A stretch of 64,000 nt of DNA from Thereva unica (taxonomy: Eukaryota; Arthropoda; Insecta; Diptera; Therevidae). The notes beneath the pieces are model-generated. The model saw nothing but the letters and a program-made list of their open reading frames with translations, had not been told where the DNA came from and searched no databases. Position numbers and translations under genes: made by a program. The stretch is taken from assembly GCA_949987705.1 (NCBI GenBank), contig OX465281.1:32348942-32412941 (forward strand). The letters run 5' to 3'. This document shows, piece by piece, positions 19,551 to 30,690 of this stretch (position 1 is its first letter; each line of letters begins with the position of its first letter).

Positions 19551-20958
19551 CAAAGCCTTCTATATTTACAAGCCATGCACAAAGAAATCTCACACTCACA
19601 ATGAAAGCATAATAGGACTTCAATTTAGCTGTCAAACTGTGTGGAGTGTGGTTATGTTGGTTTATTGGGAATCAATTAATCTTCTTTAACCAATTAAAAA
19701 CAAAAATTTTGGAAATTAATTGTAACATTTATTTACTACATATTACAAAGTTGAGTTAATAATGTAAATAATAAGTGAAATTGCTTCCCTGACTTTCTTC
19801 CTTAATGGATATCATGCCGTGTTTATCACACCAAGCAAAAGCCGTACCTGGAGGTAGGAAACTACCGCTAAAAATAAATTTATATAAATATTTGGCAATA
19901 TTTAGCAAACTATTCGTTTTAACTTATCTTCATTTGCTTATATTCCTATAAAACTGTAACTGGCTGCAACAAAAACTGGCTGATCCGTCATGTGACATCA
20001 TGGCCCCAAAGAACAATTTCCAGTAACAAAGCACAATTTTGCTTAACTACAAAAATCGCGCCAAACTGATATTATGCACCTGTTATTTTTATAAAAAAAA
20101 ACTTATTTTTAACAAAAATCACGGCGCTTTCATTTAATAAAAGACTTTCCGCGGCGCGAATCACTTATTTTCCTCGGGATTTTGACATGTCTCGGGGGTC
20201 TCGGTAGCCTAGAGAGTAAGGCGTCTGGCTACTATCCCAGAGGTCCCGGGTTCGATTCCCGGCCAGCCCACGGTCCTTCGCCTTTTCCACTTTCCCACCT
20301 ACATAACTTTCCTTCTTTCTTCTTCCCTCTTTACATTCCTGATTCCTCCTGTCATAACCTTCCTTCGCCCTTCCCCGCTCCACCAAAGCGCATATCATCG
20401 GTTGGTTGATGAGATTCTACTCGTTTCAGGAGGCATAACACTCCAGCGAGTTGTTTCTCGATGCCCCGATGTCAAAGTCGCAATAGTAATGGTTGGAAGT
20501 AGGTGGACTAAAAAATATCGGGGGTTAGGTTGTGGCAGTTCCTTCCTTCCCCGACTAGAGCTGCTGTTCGGCATTGCACTCTATACGAAGAAAATAGATT
20601 GTCGACAGTATAAAAGGCCTTTCCTGAGACTCTAGTCTTTCACATAAAAAAAAAAAAAAAAATGTTGTTCCTCCATAACCAACATAAAACCCGCAAATCC
20701 TATTTTTAACATGTATAGTTAAATTATTAATTTATGACACATATTACGTTTTACTTTTTTCACTGTTTCACGTTTTTGATTTTGATGACATAACTTTTAT
20801 TTTAAACAAAACCACACTTGCAACAGCACTTTCCGCGGCACGAAAACTTCTTTCCCTTTGATTTTAATGGGATTTTGACACTTCACGAATTTTGGTTGGG
20901 ACTTCATACAACCACAAACACACACATGCAGCATGGCTTGTAAATATAGAAGGCTTTG
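19551..20958. mobile_element. TIR transposon with perfect 8-bp target duplication
   Basis: A perfect 28-bp terminal inverted repeat starts CAAAGCCTTCTATATTTACA (19551-19578) and is mirrored at 20931-20958. It is bounded on both sides by the same 8 bp, CATGTCAA (19543-19550 and 20959-20966). An 8-bp duplication with ends starting CA fits hAT or P superfamilies. No transposase frame survives, so it is non-autonomous. A SINE occupies about 470 bp of the interior, leaving an original element of about 0.94 kb. Related internal blocks (CTTTCCGCGGC...GGGATTTTGACA) lie on both sides of the SINE. Confidence 0.88.
20195..20662 (+). mobile_element. tRNA-derived SINE with LINE-like 3' tail
   Basis: The head resembles a tRNA gene. 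An A-box-like TAGCCTAGAGAGTAAGGCG and a B box GGTTCGATTCC (20249-20259) lie about 36 bp apart, with a T-arm CCGGG-loop-CCCGG. These would be an internal RNA polymerase III promoter. The body ends with GCTGTTCGGCATTGCAC, GTCGACAGTATAAAAGG, CCTGAG and CACAT, then 17 A residues. The tail resembles the LINE-A 3' UTR (GACATTGCACC, GTACAAAGGGTGATTCCTGAG, CACATAAAAAA), suggesting LINE-A machinery mobilised it. It encodes no protein. Target duplication is unclear beyond a short ATGT. Confidence 0.75.
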
Positions 20959-21552
20959 CATGTCAATGAATTCGTGTATCTATGTTTTTATACATTCAAT
21001 ACTTGTACAGTGTAAGCGTACGTGATTGTGATTTCCCTAAAGTGTATTTTCATAGTAGTAGTGAAAATCTAAACCGATGACGTAACGCACACTGTACTCC
21101 AAAATTGTAAGTACATGTATTTGAATTAGAAAATTAATAACAAAAACTCGTAATAAGAGAAAAACAAAAGTAATGCGTAGCGACCGCTACAAACCCCTCC
21201 CCTACAGACTAAAGGCAGAATGGCGGCCAAGAAGCAAACCTAAACAGCCGCTCTGCTCAAAGTTTCTGGGCCCGCAGCATGAGTTGAATGAACAGGCCTT
21301 CTTTTTCGATGATCGATTCGTAGATGTGTTTTCGAGAATCAGAAGTAAAAATTAACTAGAAAAATCCAAATGACCCAAAATCTCAGCCAAGTGCGAGGAA
21401 AATCTGTCATTCTGGAGCATTTTTTGAAAATTCTTTAAAAAGCGCCATAACAACTCATTGGGCGCTGTTGGAGCACATTTAAATCTTCTTCCCACATTTG
21501 ATAAGAGGTAAATGAATGAAATGTAGAGAACAGATCCCAAAGTGTTACAGTA

Positions 21553-22006
21553 GCTGCGTTCCTTTTCTGCTAATTTTTACTATTTTTTACACTTGCGTAC
21601 TAGCAACTACACTTGCTCTTATAACCGAGTAGAAAGCTCTTGCAATTACGCAATTGAAATCCGCTAGGGGGAAAGCGGCCATTTCGAGTCTATTGTGAAT
21701 TATTTTCACTTACGCCATTACCCGCTAGATGGCTTTTATTTGTGTCGAGCTGATTTGCTCATATAAAAACGTCCATAAATAAAATTTCAGTCGTATAATT
21801 ATCAAAAATTATTATCTTTCGTTTTACTTTAGAAATTGTCGCATTAATTTCCCCATAGTGTCACAAATTCTTCTTTTAAGAATTTTTTATTTGTAAAGTT
21901 TAAAGTAACGTCAAAAATTTCAAGTGAGCTTTTACTCAAATCAGAAAATTTTGCGTTCCTTTTCTGCCCTGCTCACAAGTACTAAATATTAGAAAAGGAA
22001 CGCAGC
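21553..22006. mobile_element. MITE with TA target duplication
   Basis: GCTGCGTTCCTTTTCT starts at 21553 and its reverse complement ends at 22006. TA lies directly outside both ends (21551-21552, 22007-22008), as in Tc1/mariner-type insertions. A third copy of the end motif, TGCGTTCCTTTTCTGC, sits about 55 bp inside the right end in direct orientation. No coding capacity. Confidence 0.8.
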
Positions 22007-22299
22007 TAGTAAGTCAATGAAAAATGGCGAACTAGTTACTAGATCTTGGTTGATTTATTAAATTTCAAAAAAATTCACCTTGGGCTTTGTTGTAAACTTT
22101 TTTTTGTCTCTTTCCATTGTCCGACATTGCGATCAAAAACTTATAGGGTGCAATATGGCATTATGCACAGGGCGCAAAAAAAACAAGCACCGGCCCTGTA
22201 TGTAGTTAGTAAACAAATATTGCAAATCTTGATTTTGACCCACTTCCATATAACCAATCAACTTCAAATTTTGCACACATTTATAGTTGGCGTGACCAT

Positions 22300-22460
22300 C
22301 CAATACGCTTTTGTAAAAAAATCAAAATGGCGGCCGAATTTTGCAATTGTGCTCCCCGATCCCCGACATGGGTATCAAATGAAAGGGTATGACAAGTAGA
22401 ATACAAATAGCTATGTGGCGTCATTCAAAATTCAAAATGACGGCTAATGCAAAATGGCGG
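22300..22460 (+). repeat. Diverged relative of the Helitron minisatellite monomer
   Basis: ATCAAAATGGCGGCCGAATT, TTGCAATTGTG and a following CCCCGATCC resemble the A/B monomers at 2.6-3.6 kb (TCAAAATGGCGGACGAATTT, CCAATTGTATTCCGATTCC). A second AAAATGGCGG follows at about 22450. Helitron ends are not visible. It suggests a related but decayed Helitron. Confidence 0.45.
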
Positions 22461-22650
22461 TTTTTCTTTACAACTAGGGAATTCAATCCCGCATCAAAAT
22501 CTGAATCCCGCAAGGCTGTGGGATCGAGCTGAACAATCCCGCGGATCCACGGGATTTGCAGGACTGCACAAAAAAATAATAAAGATTGTTCTAAGTAGTT
22601 ATGTTCATGAATTTATGAAGTATTATATGAAATAAGAGCTTAAGTCAGTG

Positions 22651-22799
22651 AAACAAAGTACATCAGGCCAATTCTGAACCAAGCTGGAATTGATTGCCCC
22701 AGCATTTTCTTACAAAGTAGCATACATTTGTTATTCGAAATTACTCTCCCTTACAGCAGAGTTACAGCGTAGTTTAGAATAGGCCTGAATACTTTGTTT
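22651..22799. mobile_element. Small MITE, about 149 bp
   Basis: AAACAAAGTA...TCAGGCC.ATTCT at the left is mirrored by AGAAT.GGCCTGA...TACTTTGTTT at the right, about 30 bp with a few mismatches. No reading frame and no clear target duplication. Confidence 0.6.
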
Positions 22800-23689
22800 G
22801 ACCGACTCAGTAGTTCGTGTGGCATACTATACAATTAGTCGCGAGAGTAATCCCCTTACGCTCATACGTGGGGAGCCCCTGCCCTAGTTTGTGTTCGTTC
22901 GTTTACAGAATGCTTTTTCCCTCAATTCAAATCGATGATGTTCTGGGTTGAAGTGACAGATAAGTAATTTTAAGTCGTGTGCAGTAAACGAACTTAAACA
23001 AATCCATATGCAAAACCCGGCCTAATCCAACGTGTGGAGTTTTCTTGGATTTAACAAACTTTACTCAACCCGCGTTTCTTACTCTGGCGTTTACTCTAAG
23101 TTAGGCGATTTTGTGTTATTGCTGTATTGCTTAGTGGGCAGATATCTTCAAATAACGAATTTAAATATTTTGTGGAGTGTAAAGCATCAATTAAGGCCCA
23201 GTTACATAGCAGCGTTGCGTAGCTGCTGTCAAAATTAAAAAGATGTATTGTAATTAAATGAGGCTTGCTAAATTGCGCGCAATGCAACGCATGAGTTCAA
23301 CTTATCCAACAACTTGTTTAATATAATCTCCTCTATACATAAATCAGGTATTGACTGACATGCAGCGCATAGCCCAAACCACGGGATCTAAAGGGCTGCA
23401 ATTTTGACAGAGCATCCCATTAAAAACTGTACTAGCTTACCAAGTGATGCAGACCAAATCCTAAAAACCCTTCCAAAACCAAAAAGGAAGGCCGTACTCG
23501 GGACAACAAACAAAGACAAAACTGAAAAAAAACAGCTTGAAAAGTGAAAATATATGATGAAACTTGCGAAAAAAATATGTGAAGCTAGACTCAAAATTCT
23601 ATAAAAGAAATGGTCCAAGCATTTTTCAATCAGTTGAAGTCTAGCGTTCGCTTCGTCGGAACGGTGCGTGCTCGGTCGGCCAGTCGCAC

Positions 23690-24255
23690 TTTCTCCGTCG
23701 CTCTCTCTTTCCCGGCCGTTCATTCGCCATTCTCTCTTTCTCGTAGCTCGCTCTTTCTCTGTCGCTCTCTCTTTCTCGGTCGTTCTCTCTTGTAGCTCGC
23801 TCTTTCTCGGTCACTCTCGTTCTTTCTTGGACACTCTCGTTCTTTCTCGGCCATTGTCTTTTTCTGACCACCGCCAGCGCCACCGCAACCGTCACCGCCA
23901 GCGCTACCGCCACTGCCTCTGCAACCACAACCGCAACCGCCACCGCAACCCCACCAGCACCGCCACTGCAACCATCACCACCACCGCTACCGCCACCGCA
24001 ACCGCAACCCCCACCGCAACCCCACCGCCACCGCAACCATCACCACCATCACTACCGCCACCTCCACCGCCTCCGCAACCACAACCGAAACCGCCACCGC
24101 AACCCCACCACTACCGCCACCGCAACCATCACCATCACCACTACCACCGCCACCACCACCGCCACTGCCATCGCCACCACTACCGCAACCGCAACCGCCA
24201 CCCATACCCCCCCTTCCACCGCCACCACCACCGCAACCGCCACCGCCACCGTTTT
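23690..24255. repeat. Pyrimidine-rich and CCACCG/CAACCG simple-repeat tract
   Basis: First comes a CTCTCTCTTTCTCGGTCG-type minisatellite (about 23690-23870), then nearly 400 bp of degenerate CCACCGCAACCG words with almost no G clusters on the plus strand. Long open frames rich in His/Arg/Pro (plus) or Gly/Val/Ala (minus) arise only because the repeats lack stop codons. There is no start context or conserved domain. Confidence 0.85.
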
Positions 24256-24499
24256 TGCTACAGCTGACCCATTTGCTCAAAATTTCTATATTTTGGCAGT
24301 ATTCCCGAAAAGTAATTAAGAAAGTTTTACCGATAAGCGGTTGATAAAGGTGAGATACCCTATATTTATAAAAAGAAAAGAGGGCCACACAAATAGTATG
24401 ACTTATCGCTTATTGTTGGACCCGCTCGCAGACTTTTTGCACTTGTCCTCCAATTGTCACTTTACGCATAATAAATTCGATTCCATCCATCCAATGGCG

Positions 24500-25745
24500 C
24501 TACAGCCCAAATTGAGTTTTGGCCTCTAGGGCATTTCTCCAAGTTTGACGGTCCCTTGCAGCATGTCTCCAGTTCCGGATGTTGAGCATTGACTCTGCGT
24601 CAGCCGTCACAGAGTCTATCCATCTCCTCCTGGGTCTACCTACTGGCCTACTTCCCGAAATTTATGATGCCATAAGCCGTTTTGGGATGCGATTAGCCCT
24701 AACTATAATGGTCTTAAGACGGCTTAAGATGCCTCGTCAAATTTTCTTAAAATTGGCGAATTTTTTGTCCAAACGTAATGATTTATTAGCTTAGCCATAA
24801 AGATTAAGATTCATTATGCTTTGACAGAAAATTAGCCAATTTTAAAAGAATTTGAAGAGGCATCTTAAGCCGTCTTAAGACCATTATAGTTAGGGCTATT
24901 GTCCTCCATCCTGATCACGTGGCCGGCTAGTCTCAGTCTGTTGATTTTTATTAAAGTTGAGAGTTGTGGGTCGTCAAAAATTTCATACAACTCGTTGTTG
25001 TATCTTCTTCGCCATATTCCATCCTCTCTGATTGGGCTATTATGCATCTGAGAATTTTCCTCTCGAACCTGTTGTTGACTCGTTCCTCTATGTCCTGGGT
25101 CATAGCCCAAGTCTCGCTACCATAACACAGTACTGGTCGTATTACTGTTTTGTAGAGTGAGTTTCGTTTTCCTGTGCACAAATCTTGAGTGCAGGATTTG
25201 TTTTTGGGCATAAAAGGCTCTATTAGCCAGTAGTATTCGTCTGGTTATTTCTTCTTTTTCTTCGTTTCTTTTTGTGATAGTAGACCCAAGGTAGACTGTT
25301 TTATCGACTACTTCTAGGTTAAGTTCGTCGATGGTTATATTTCTTCCCATTCTAGATCTTCCTGCTCTGGATTGTTGCATCACCTTCATTTTTTCTTCGT
25401 TTATCTTCAGGCCTATGTCCTTTGCCGCCTCTTTTAATTCGACATAGACTTCTTTTGCTGCCAAAAAGGACCTTCCCACGATGTTTACGTCATCCGCATA
25501 TCCAAGTAATTGTACCGACTGGGTAGCCATTGATGCACTTCTCTGGACGGACGTTTTCCTTATCACCCATTCTAGGGCCAAGTTGAAAAGCATGGGGCCA
25601 GCTCATCTCCTTGTCTAAGCCCTTGACGTACTTCGAACTCCTCTGTTATAACATTTTGGATCCTCACTTTCGCCAGTGAGGTATTTGTGGCGCATTTGAT
25701 CAGTTGTACCAACTTTGAGGGGACTCCTATTTCCGATTCGCAGGG
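24500..25745 (-). pseudogene. LINE-D: reverse transcriptase relic
   Basis: Read on the minus strand, RT blocks appear in order: GLRQGDELAP, FNLALEWVIRKT, the palm LGYADDVNIVGRS, then LKINEEKMKVM, YLGSTITKRNEE, RPVLCYGSETWAM, FERKILRC, GHVIRMED and GRPRRRWIDSV. This is the endonuclease/RT LINE type with LRQGD and YADD, common in insects. At least two frameshifts (near 25590 and 25120) and a stop break it. A 203-bp MITE is inserted between the GHVIRMED and GRPRRRW blocks. The endonuclease half is absent, so it was 5'-truncated or lost. Confidence 0.85.
24695..24897. mobile_element. MITE inserted in LINE-D, TSD ATT
   Basis: AGCCCTAACTATAATGGTCT at the left end and AGACCATTATAGTTAGGGCT at the right are the start of 41-bp inverted repeats that match throughout. 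ATT flanks both sides (24692-24694, 24898-24900). Removing the insert and one ATT rejoins the LINE-D coding sequence, which confirms the boundaries. A 3-bp duplication resembles PIF/Harbinger habits, but the class is not proven. A partial copy lies at about 60255-60345. Confidence 0.85.
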
Positions 25746-25749
25746 ACAA

Positions 25750-26815
25750 TAAATTCGATTAGCAGGGACTTATTGCCTGCCAGAAAAGGACTTATTAAAA
25801 AAATCGAATGAATCCTGATATACAAGGATTCATATTCACACAAACCCAATTTATCAAATAAAATAATAAAACGAATCCTTCCCCTCCAAAAAAAGAAGAA
25901 AAAATACGTGAAAAAATACATACAAAAAGCACCATGGACGGCCACTTCCTGTTAATGAATACAAGGCAAAGATCAAAGGATGCTGCCTAAGTGGCCATGG
26001 CAAATAGTTTTTCCTAAGGGTGTAAGAGCTTTTAATGGTGACTTTTTGTCCCTTCCTGAAAATTCCAAAGGACACAGCAAAAAAACCATTTCAGTGCCTA
26101 TTGGAGGCAGATTCGACATTTTTTGTTTCGTTGTCTTTGTTGTGAAAAAGTGAGCTTTTGGGGATTTTAACTTCGTAATCGAGAGTGAGATGAAGAGGAA
26201 GAGATTTCAATACATACTAAAGCCATAAAAAAGGAGGTGTTTTGCAGAAAATGTCCTTGTTCACAGCGAAAGAGACATTCAACAGTGAAAAGGGACTTTA
26301 ATTTTACTTGACCATAAATTGGACATGGAAAAGGGATTTACAAGGAAGAGGATTTTCGTTTTTTGGATATTGTGTTTATGGGGTAGAGTTTCAAAATCCG
26401 GGGTGGCAAACCTTAAAGGAAAATTTATAGGAAAAACGCTTAATTGCTTCTTGACTTGTGATGGTAAACATCAATCTTGTTTTAATACGACATTTACTAA
26501 TTAGGAGAGATAAGGATAATGTATGAGAGTAAAATGCGGATGAGTTAAGGACTATTTTTCATATAACATAATCCAGACTTTTATGAAAAATCAAGCTTTG
26601 GGATCACCCTTTGAATTAACAGTCCATATCGGCTCATGGTGCAATGTTTTGTAGTAAACTTAGTATCAAGGATAGAATAGGATAGGTTAAGTGGTCTGGG
26701 CATGATGTAGTAGTTGGCGAACAGTCTTAACTTTGAACCCTAGGATGTTTCATGAGAAAAATACTGAATCCAGAAGATATCGCCTTCCCAAGATTGTTCA
26801 ACAGCCGTGTTGACC
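25750..26815. other. No recognisable element
   Basis: AT-rich DNA with several short open frames on both strands and no motif I can identify. Confidence 0.45.
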
Positions 26816-26818
26816 TAT

Positions 26819-27627
26819 TGTAATGGTGTTTCGTTGAAAGTGTTCTCTAACCTCCTTTTTTAAGGGAGGGTTTCCGGGAGCTCTCGAGTTGTCCAGGGTC
26901 GTGTGAGAACAAACACCTTATTACAAAATAAAATTTCTTTATTTATTCAAAATATTCCTTATGTACTAACAATTTAGGTCTCTTAAATCTAAGTAAATAC
27001 GGGATACATGTTTACAGGTTTCTTATAGCTATCTCTGAGTAATTGACTACGATTTGCCTCTACAATACATGTTTCCTACTTATTTATTACTAAGCAGTTA
27101 CCGACTCACTACTCTATTCTACATGTGCGTAAGCTGGGGTCAATGGTCTAGCAGGATGTGCGTGTGTGTGTGTGTCGGTATGTGGTCGGTCTTGTATTTG
27201 GTCATACCGCGACACTGGTATAGGCAATGCTGCCGGGAACAATGTCGGATCATACACCACGACATTGGTCCAGAAAACATTCCCCCGGTATTCGGTAGTC
27301 GGTCGGTAGGTGTTATGTCTGTAGTCTAACCATGCCGGATCGTACACCACGACACGGTGTAGGACCAGAGAAGGTGACCTCTCCGGAACGAGCCTGGTTA
27401 AAGACTGAATTTTAGCCTGGTGAAGCCGTTTATTTTATAGCCGGAAAGCTCGTCGGCGTAGGAAGCTTTAACGCTTTGAAGTGAGCTTTCAAAGGAGAAT
27501 CACCCAGCCTGCTGAGTAAATATTTATTTTTCCTAAAGCTTTGTTAGGAATAGCCTTCTAGAGTTGAAACGGGTTACTTTAGTATTTTTCTAAGAGAGAG
27601 TCTTAGTAACGAACGTGGTTCGTTACA
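26819..27627. mobile_element. Solo LTR, 809 bp, TSD CTAT
   Basis: The segment begins TGTAATGG and ends TTACA, both within the canonical TG...CA. The same 4 bp, CTAT, lies on each side (26815-26818, 27628-27631). A 4-bp duplication fits Gypsy-type LTR elements. A GTAACGAAC-GTG-GTTCGTTAC hairpin closes the right end. The minus strand has TATAAAATA followed downstream by AATAAA, so that may be the sense strand. Two imperfect internal repeats (ACACCACGACA) lie at about 27250 and 27340. No internal domain or second LTR is present, consistent with LTR-LTR recombination. Confidence 0.72.
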
Positions 27628-27631
27628 CTAT

Positions 27632-29125
27632 GTATTTATATGTGAACTTCTTTACCGACCAAGTGGCCGATATGCGTTAAAATTTTGCCAAGTTTGCTAT
27701 ATTCCTGAAGTGTGGCCTCATTGGTCCATGAAGATAGACGAAATCCCATAACCAATGTTGCAATTTTGAACTTTGCAAGCCAAGGTAAGTATTGAGCCTA
27801 AGCTTGTATTCGAAGATGAGCCGAATGTGGGACTTTTAGATTGCTATCTAAGAAGAAGAGAGGAAACTCTCTTAAGAAATTCCAGGCTCTGGGATGGTTG
27901 TTTGGCGATATGGAATATGTAATCATTCCACAGCAGATCCTCAGTTTTAAATTATCCAGAGGATGTTAAGATATGGGTCAAGCGCTAGATTCACATCATC
28001 CACCAAAACAGAAGGAAGCTTGATGGGGATTTTCTTAGAGGTGAGGCAGTACTTCGATTTTGGGTGGGCTGAATTCGAGCTCCAAGTCCCTTTTGATAAT
28101 TTTAGACATGAGCTCACAATTTGAATGAAAAAAGCCTGCCTAGTACTTCTCTAATATTGTCAAAAGCGTAAGAGCAACGAAGAACATTCTCATTAGTGAA
28201 CCTGAAAAATGGGTTGAAGGAGGCAGAAAACATATGATTAAAAATTAGGATAAGAATCTTCTGCTTCTTTGGCCTATGAATTGACAATTCAAAATGATCA
28301 ATGCACTGACTCGTGTACAAATGTATCCGGGTTTCCCCTATAATGTAATAAGCATTTCCCCCGTTCTCTTTATTATTTCCAACTTTTATTCGCTTCAGAT
28401 TCCGCTTCAGTCTCAGGACTTGTTTTAAAGCAGATTTCGGCTTATTGCTCTGGATCTTTGCAAACAAAATTCTTCACATTTTTATTATTTTGTGGGAGAT
28501 GCTCTTTTCGGATCCCACCGCTGCCACCAAATTTGAAAACTCGAAAGTTTACATGGTTTGATTTTTTATAAAAGCCACATATTTTACCACGTTTGTATCA
28601 ATTCGTGTTCTTTTCCATTCGTTTGCTCGGTCCAAATTCGTCAATCGACAAACGGACAGCGGATGATTTCTTTGGATCATTAAAACAAACAAAAACCAAA
28701 TTAATGCTAAAAATTCTAGCCACGTCCAATTAATTTACTAGGCCAGCTTTTGGCTCGATTAGGTAATATTTCGAAAGTTTTTAAATGGCTGCGCAATATT
28801 TCGAAATTTGGGTCCAGAGCTCTCGTTGCTTTAATACAATCGAAGATTTTCTAGTAATTACACGCCTTACGAAAATGCTAATCATAAAAATACATCTAAG
28901 GGGAAGGACGTAGGTTGAAATAGCTTTTCGAGTCCTTTTTTGGGGCTAGAGTACTTCAGCTTCGCATTTTAAAGGGTTATACTAATAGACTACAGCAAAG
29001 TTAGTTACTTTGTTTTAAGTGGAATGAAATTTCAATTTTAAAGCAATATAGAAAAGAACGGCAACGTTAGCTATCAGAACTGGTAGCTGGGAGAGAGAAG
29101 GCTAGCGGAGGCTAAATTTACAGCT
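27632..29125. other. No recognisable element
   Basis: The longest open frame (minus, 28114-28467) is basic and asparagine/lysine-rich with no family motif. I see no inverted or direct repeats that define an element. Confidence 0.45.
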
Positions 29126-29130
29126 ATTTG

Positions 29131-29510
29131 TGCAGCACTGGACAGAAAGCTTCTCAACGGGGGCCCTAACCCGAGTCGTCATCTTCTGATGCCGAGGGTG
29201 GTTAGCTCAGTCCTACTATATGCAGCACCACTGTGGGAAACGGTTTTGGACAGGACGGCTAACGTTAGAAAATAGAAGGCCGCATAGACTAACCGCCTCG
29301 TCGGACTATGCGGCGTGCGTAATAGCGGTGCTGATCATCAAAGACGTACCGGCGGGAGAAGGTAGGTGGTTCCACGATCCAGAATATATTAGAGGGGAGC
29401 CAACAACTTTGTAGCGGGAGATCCCGGGCTTTGAATGCATAATGGAATGGCAAAGGAAGCGGAATAAGTCTATAAAAAGTCGGTGGGCTCACAGCCTCAT
29501 GCATCTCTGA
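29131..29510 (+). pseudogene. R1-like LINE relic (C-terminal part)
   Basis: ALDRKLLNGGPNPSRHLLM leads into VVSSVLLYAAPLWE, typical of the region after the RT thumb in R1/I-type LINEs (SILLYAAPIW). It ends with WQRKRNKS and KSRWAHSLMH, resembling the W..W....KGRWTH.LI block near the end of R1 ORF2. Frameshifts and stops separate the two ends. No catalytic region remains. Confidence 0.7.
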
Positions 29511-29992
29511 TATAAAATAAAGAAAATACCTGTTATATGCACCTTGGGGCGAAATGCTATGTATTCAAATAATTGCGTGTTGCGGGCGTCTGGAACTCAT
29601 AAATATAAATATAGCAATCTGGCTTTCTTAAACATCACAACCTTCCATCACGGCCTGATTCTGCAAAAATTGGCCGCTATCAAAAGGATAAACTTCAATT
29701 CAATTCAATTCAATTTTATTTTATACATAAGGAAGTACACAAGACTTACATCTTTTAGAGTACAATATCATTATAATTTGAATTCTAACATGGCAAAAAG
29801 AAAAATACCTAATCTAAGCTTAATACCTAACAGAATAGAGAACAGCTAGAGTTAAGAGGCATATCAAGGTTGTTCAATAGTAGATAAAAAGAGGGGAACT
29901 TTGGCTATTAGAAAGTAGAAGAAAGAAGGGAAAGCTATAGAAAAGAGGTGGATAGGAGAAGAGAAACTTGTTTCCTGAAAGTGGTGACTGTG

Positions 29993-30690
29993 CTAATTCT
30001 TTATAAAGAGGAGGGAAGACCATTCCAGTCTAATCGCATGCACAAAAAAGGAACGACTACCAATTCGAGACCGATGGGCTGGTATAAGAAATTTAAGTGA
30101 TCTCAAGGTTTGCAAGGGGGTAAGGAAGTCGGATAGGTAAGAAGGGCTTTTAGCGTAGAAGACTTCATGTAGAAGAGCTAGTGCCATAATATCGAAAAAG
30201 CAAAAGAGGGTACAGCCTATTAGTGAATTCCGAACCGATGATACATGATCTGATCTTCTCAAGTGGAAGATAAAGCGTAAGCAGTCATTGAATGTAACAT
30301 TAAGTCGTTGACGACAGGATGAATCATACACAATGTAAACAAGTGAGCCATAGAGGAAGTGCGGGAGAATGACAGATTTTACAAGCATTGAACGAATTGT
30401 AGGTGATAGGAGACTACCATAAAGCCAGAGCTTACGTAAAGTCCCATAGATTTTGGAGAGCATTAGTGAAACTTGATCACAGCAGGTTAGTTTGGCATTA
30501 ATAGCAATACCAAGATTATGGACCCGATCAACAATAGGAAGAGGAATGTTATCCAGACAAATGAGTGGCATTCTGACGGGGAGCATAGAGCTACGACTTA
30601 ACACAAGTACTTGTGATTTTTTAGGGTTTAATTTAAGGAAATTGAGAGCACTCCACTCATTTATTCGAGATAGAGAATACAGAAATACAA
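29993..30690 (-). pseudogene. LINE-B copy 2 ORF2, thumb and C-terminus
   Basis: Continues ORF2 after the frameshift: SRINEWSALNFLKLNPKKSQ, KIYGTLRKLWLYG, RSMLVKSVILPHFLYGSLVY, FNDCLRFIFHLRRSDHVS and SLKFLIPAHRSRIGSRSFFV. A last frameshift gives LEWSSL instead of LWNSL near the end. Confidence 0.85.

Noticed and set aside
19800..19880. Exon of a transposase inside the 8-bp-TSD element (AFAWCDKHG on the minus strand)
   Set aside because: A plausible acceptor site precedes it, but the stretch is too short and matches no family I can name.
20195..20270. A functional tRNA gene
   Set aside because: Acceptor stem pairs poorly and it is followed by a SINE body and poly(A); it is a tRNA-derived head.
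23668..24267. 199-codon plus-strand frame and long minus-strand Gly/Val-rich frames
   Set aside because: They are translations of a simple repeat lacking stops, with no start context or domain.
28114..28467. 117-codon minus-strand frame as a host gene
   Set aside because: Basic low-complexity composition, no domain, no splice or promoter signals I can support.
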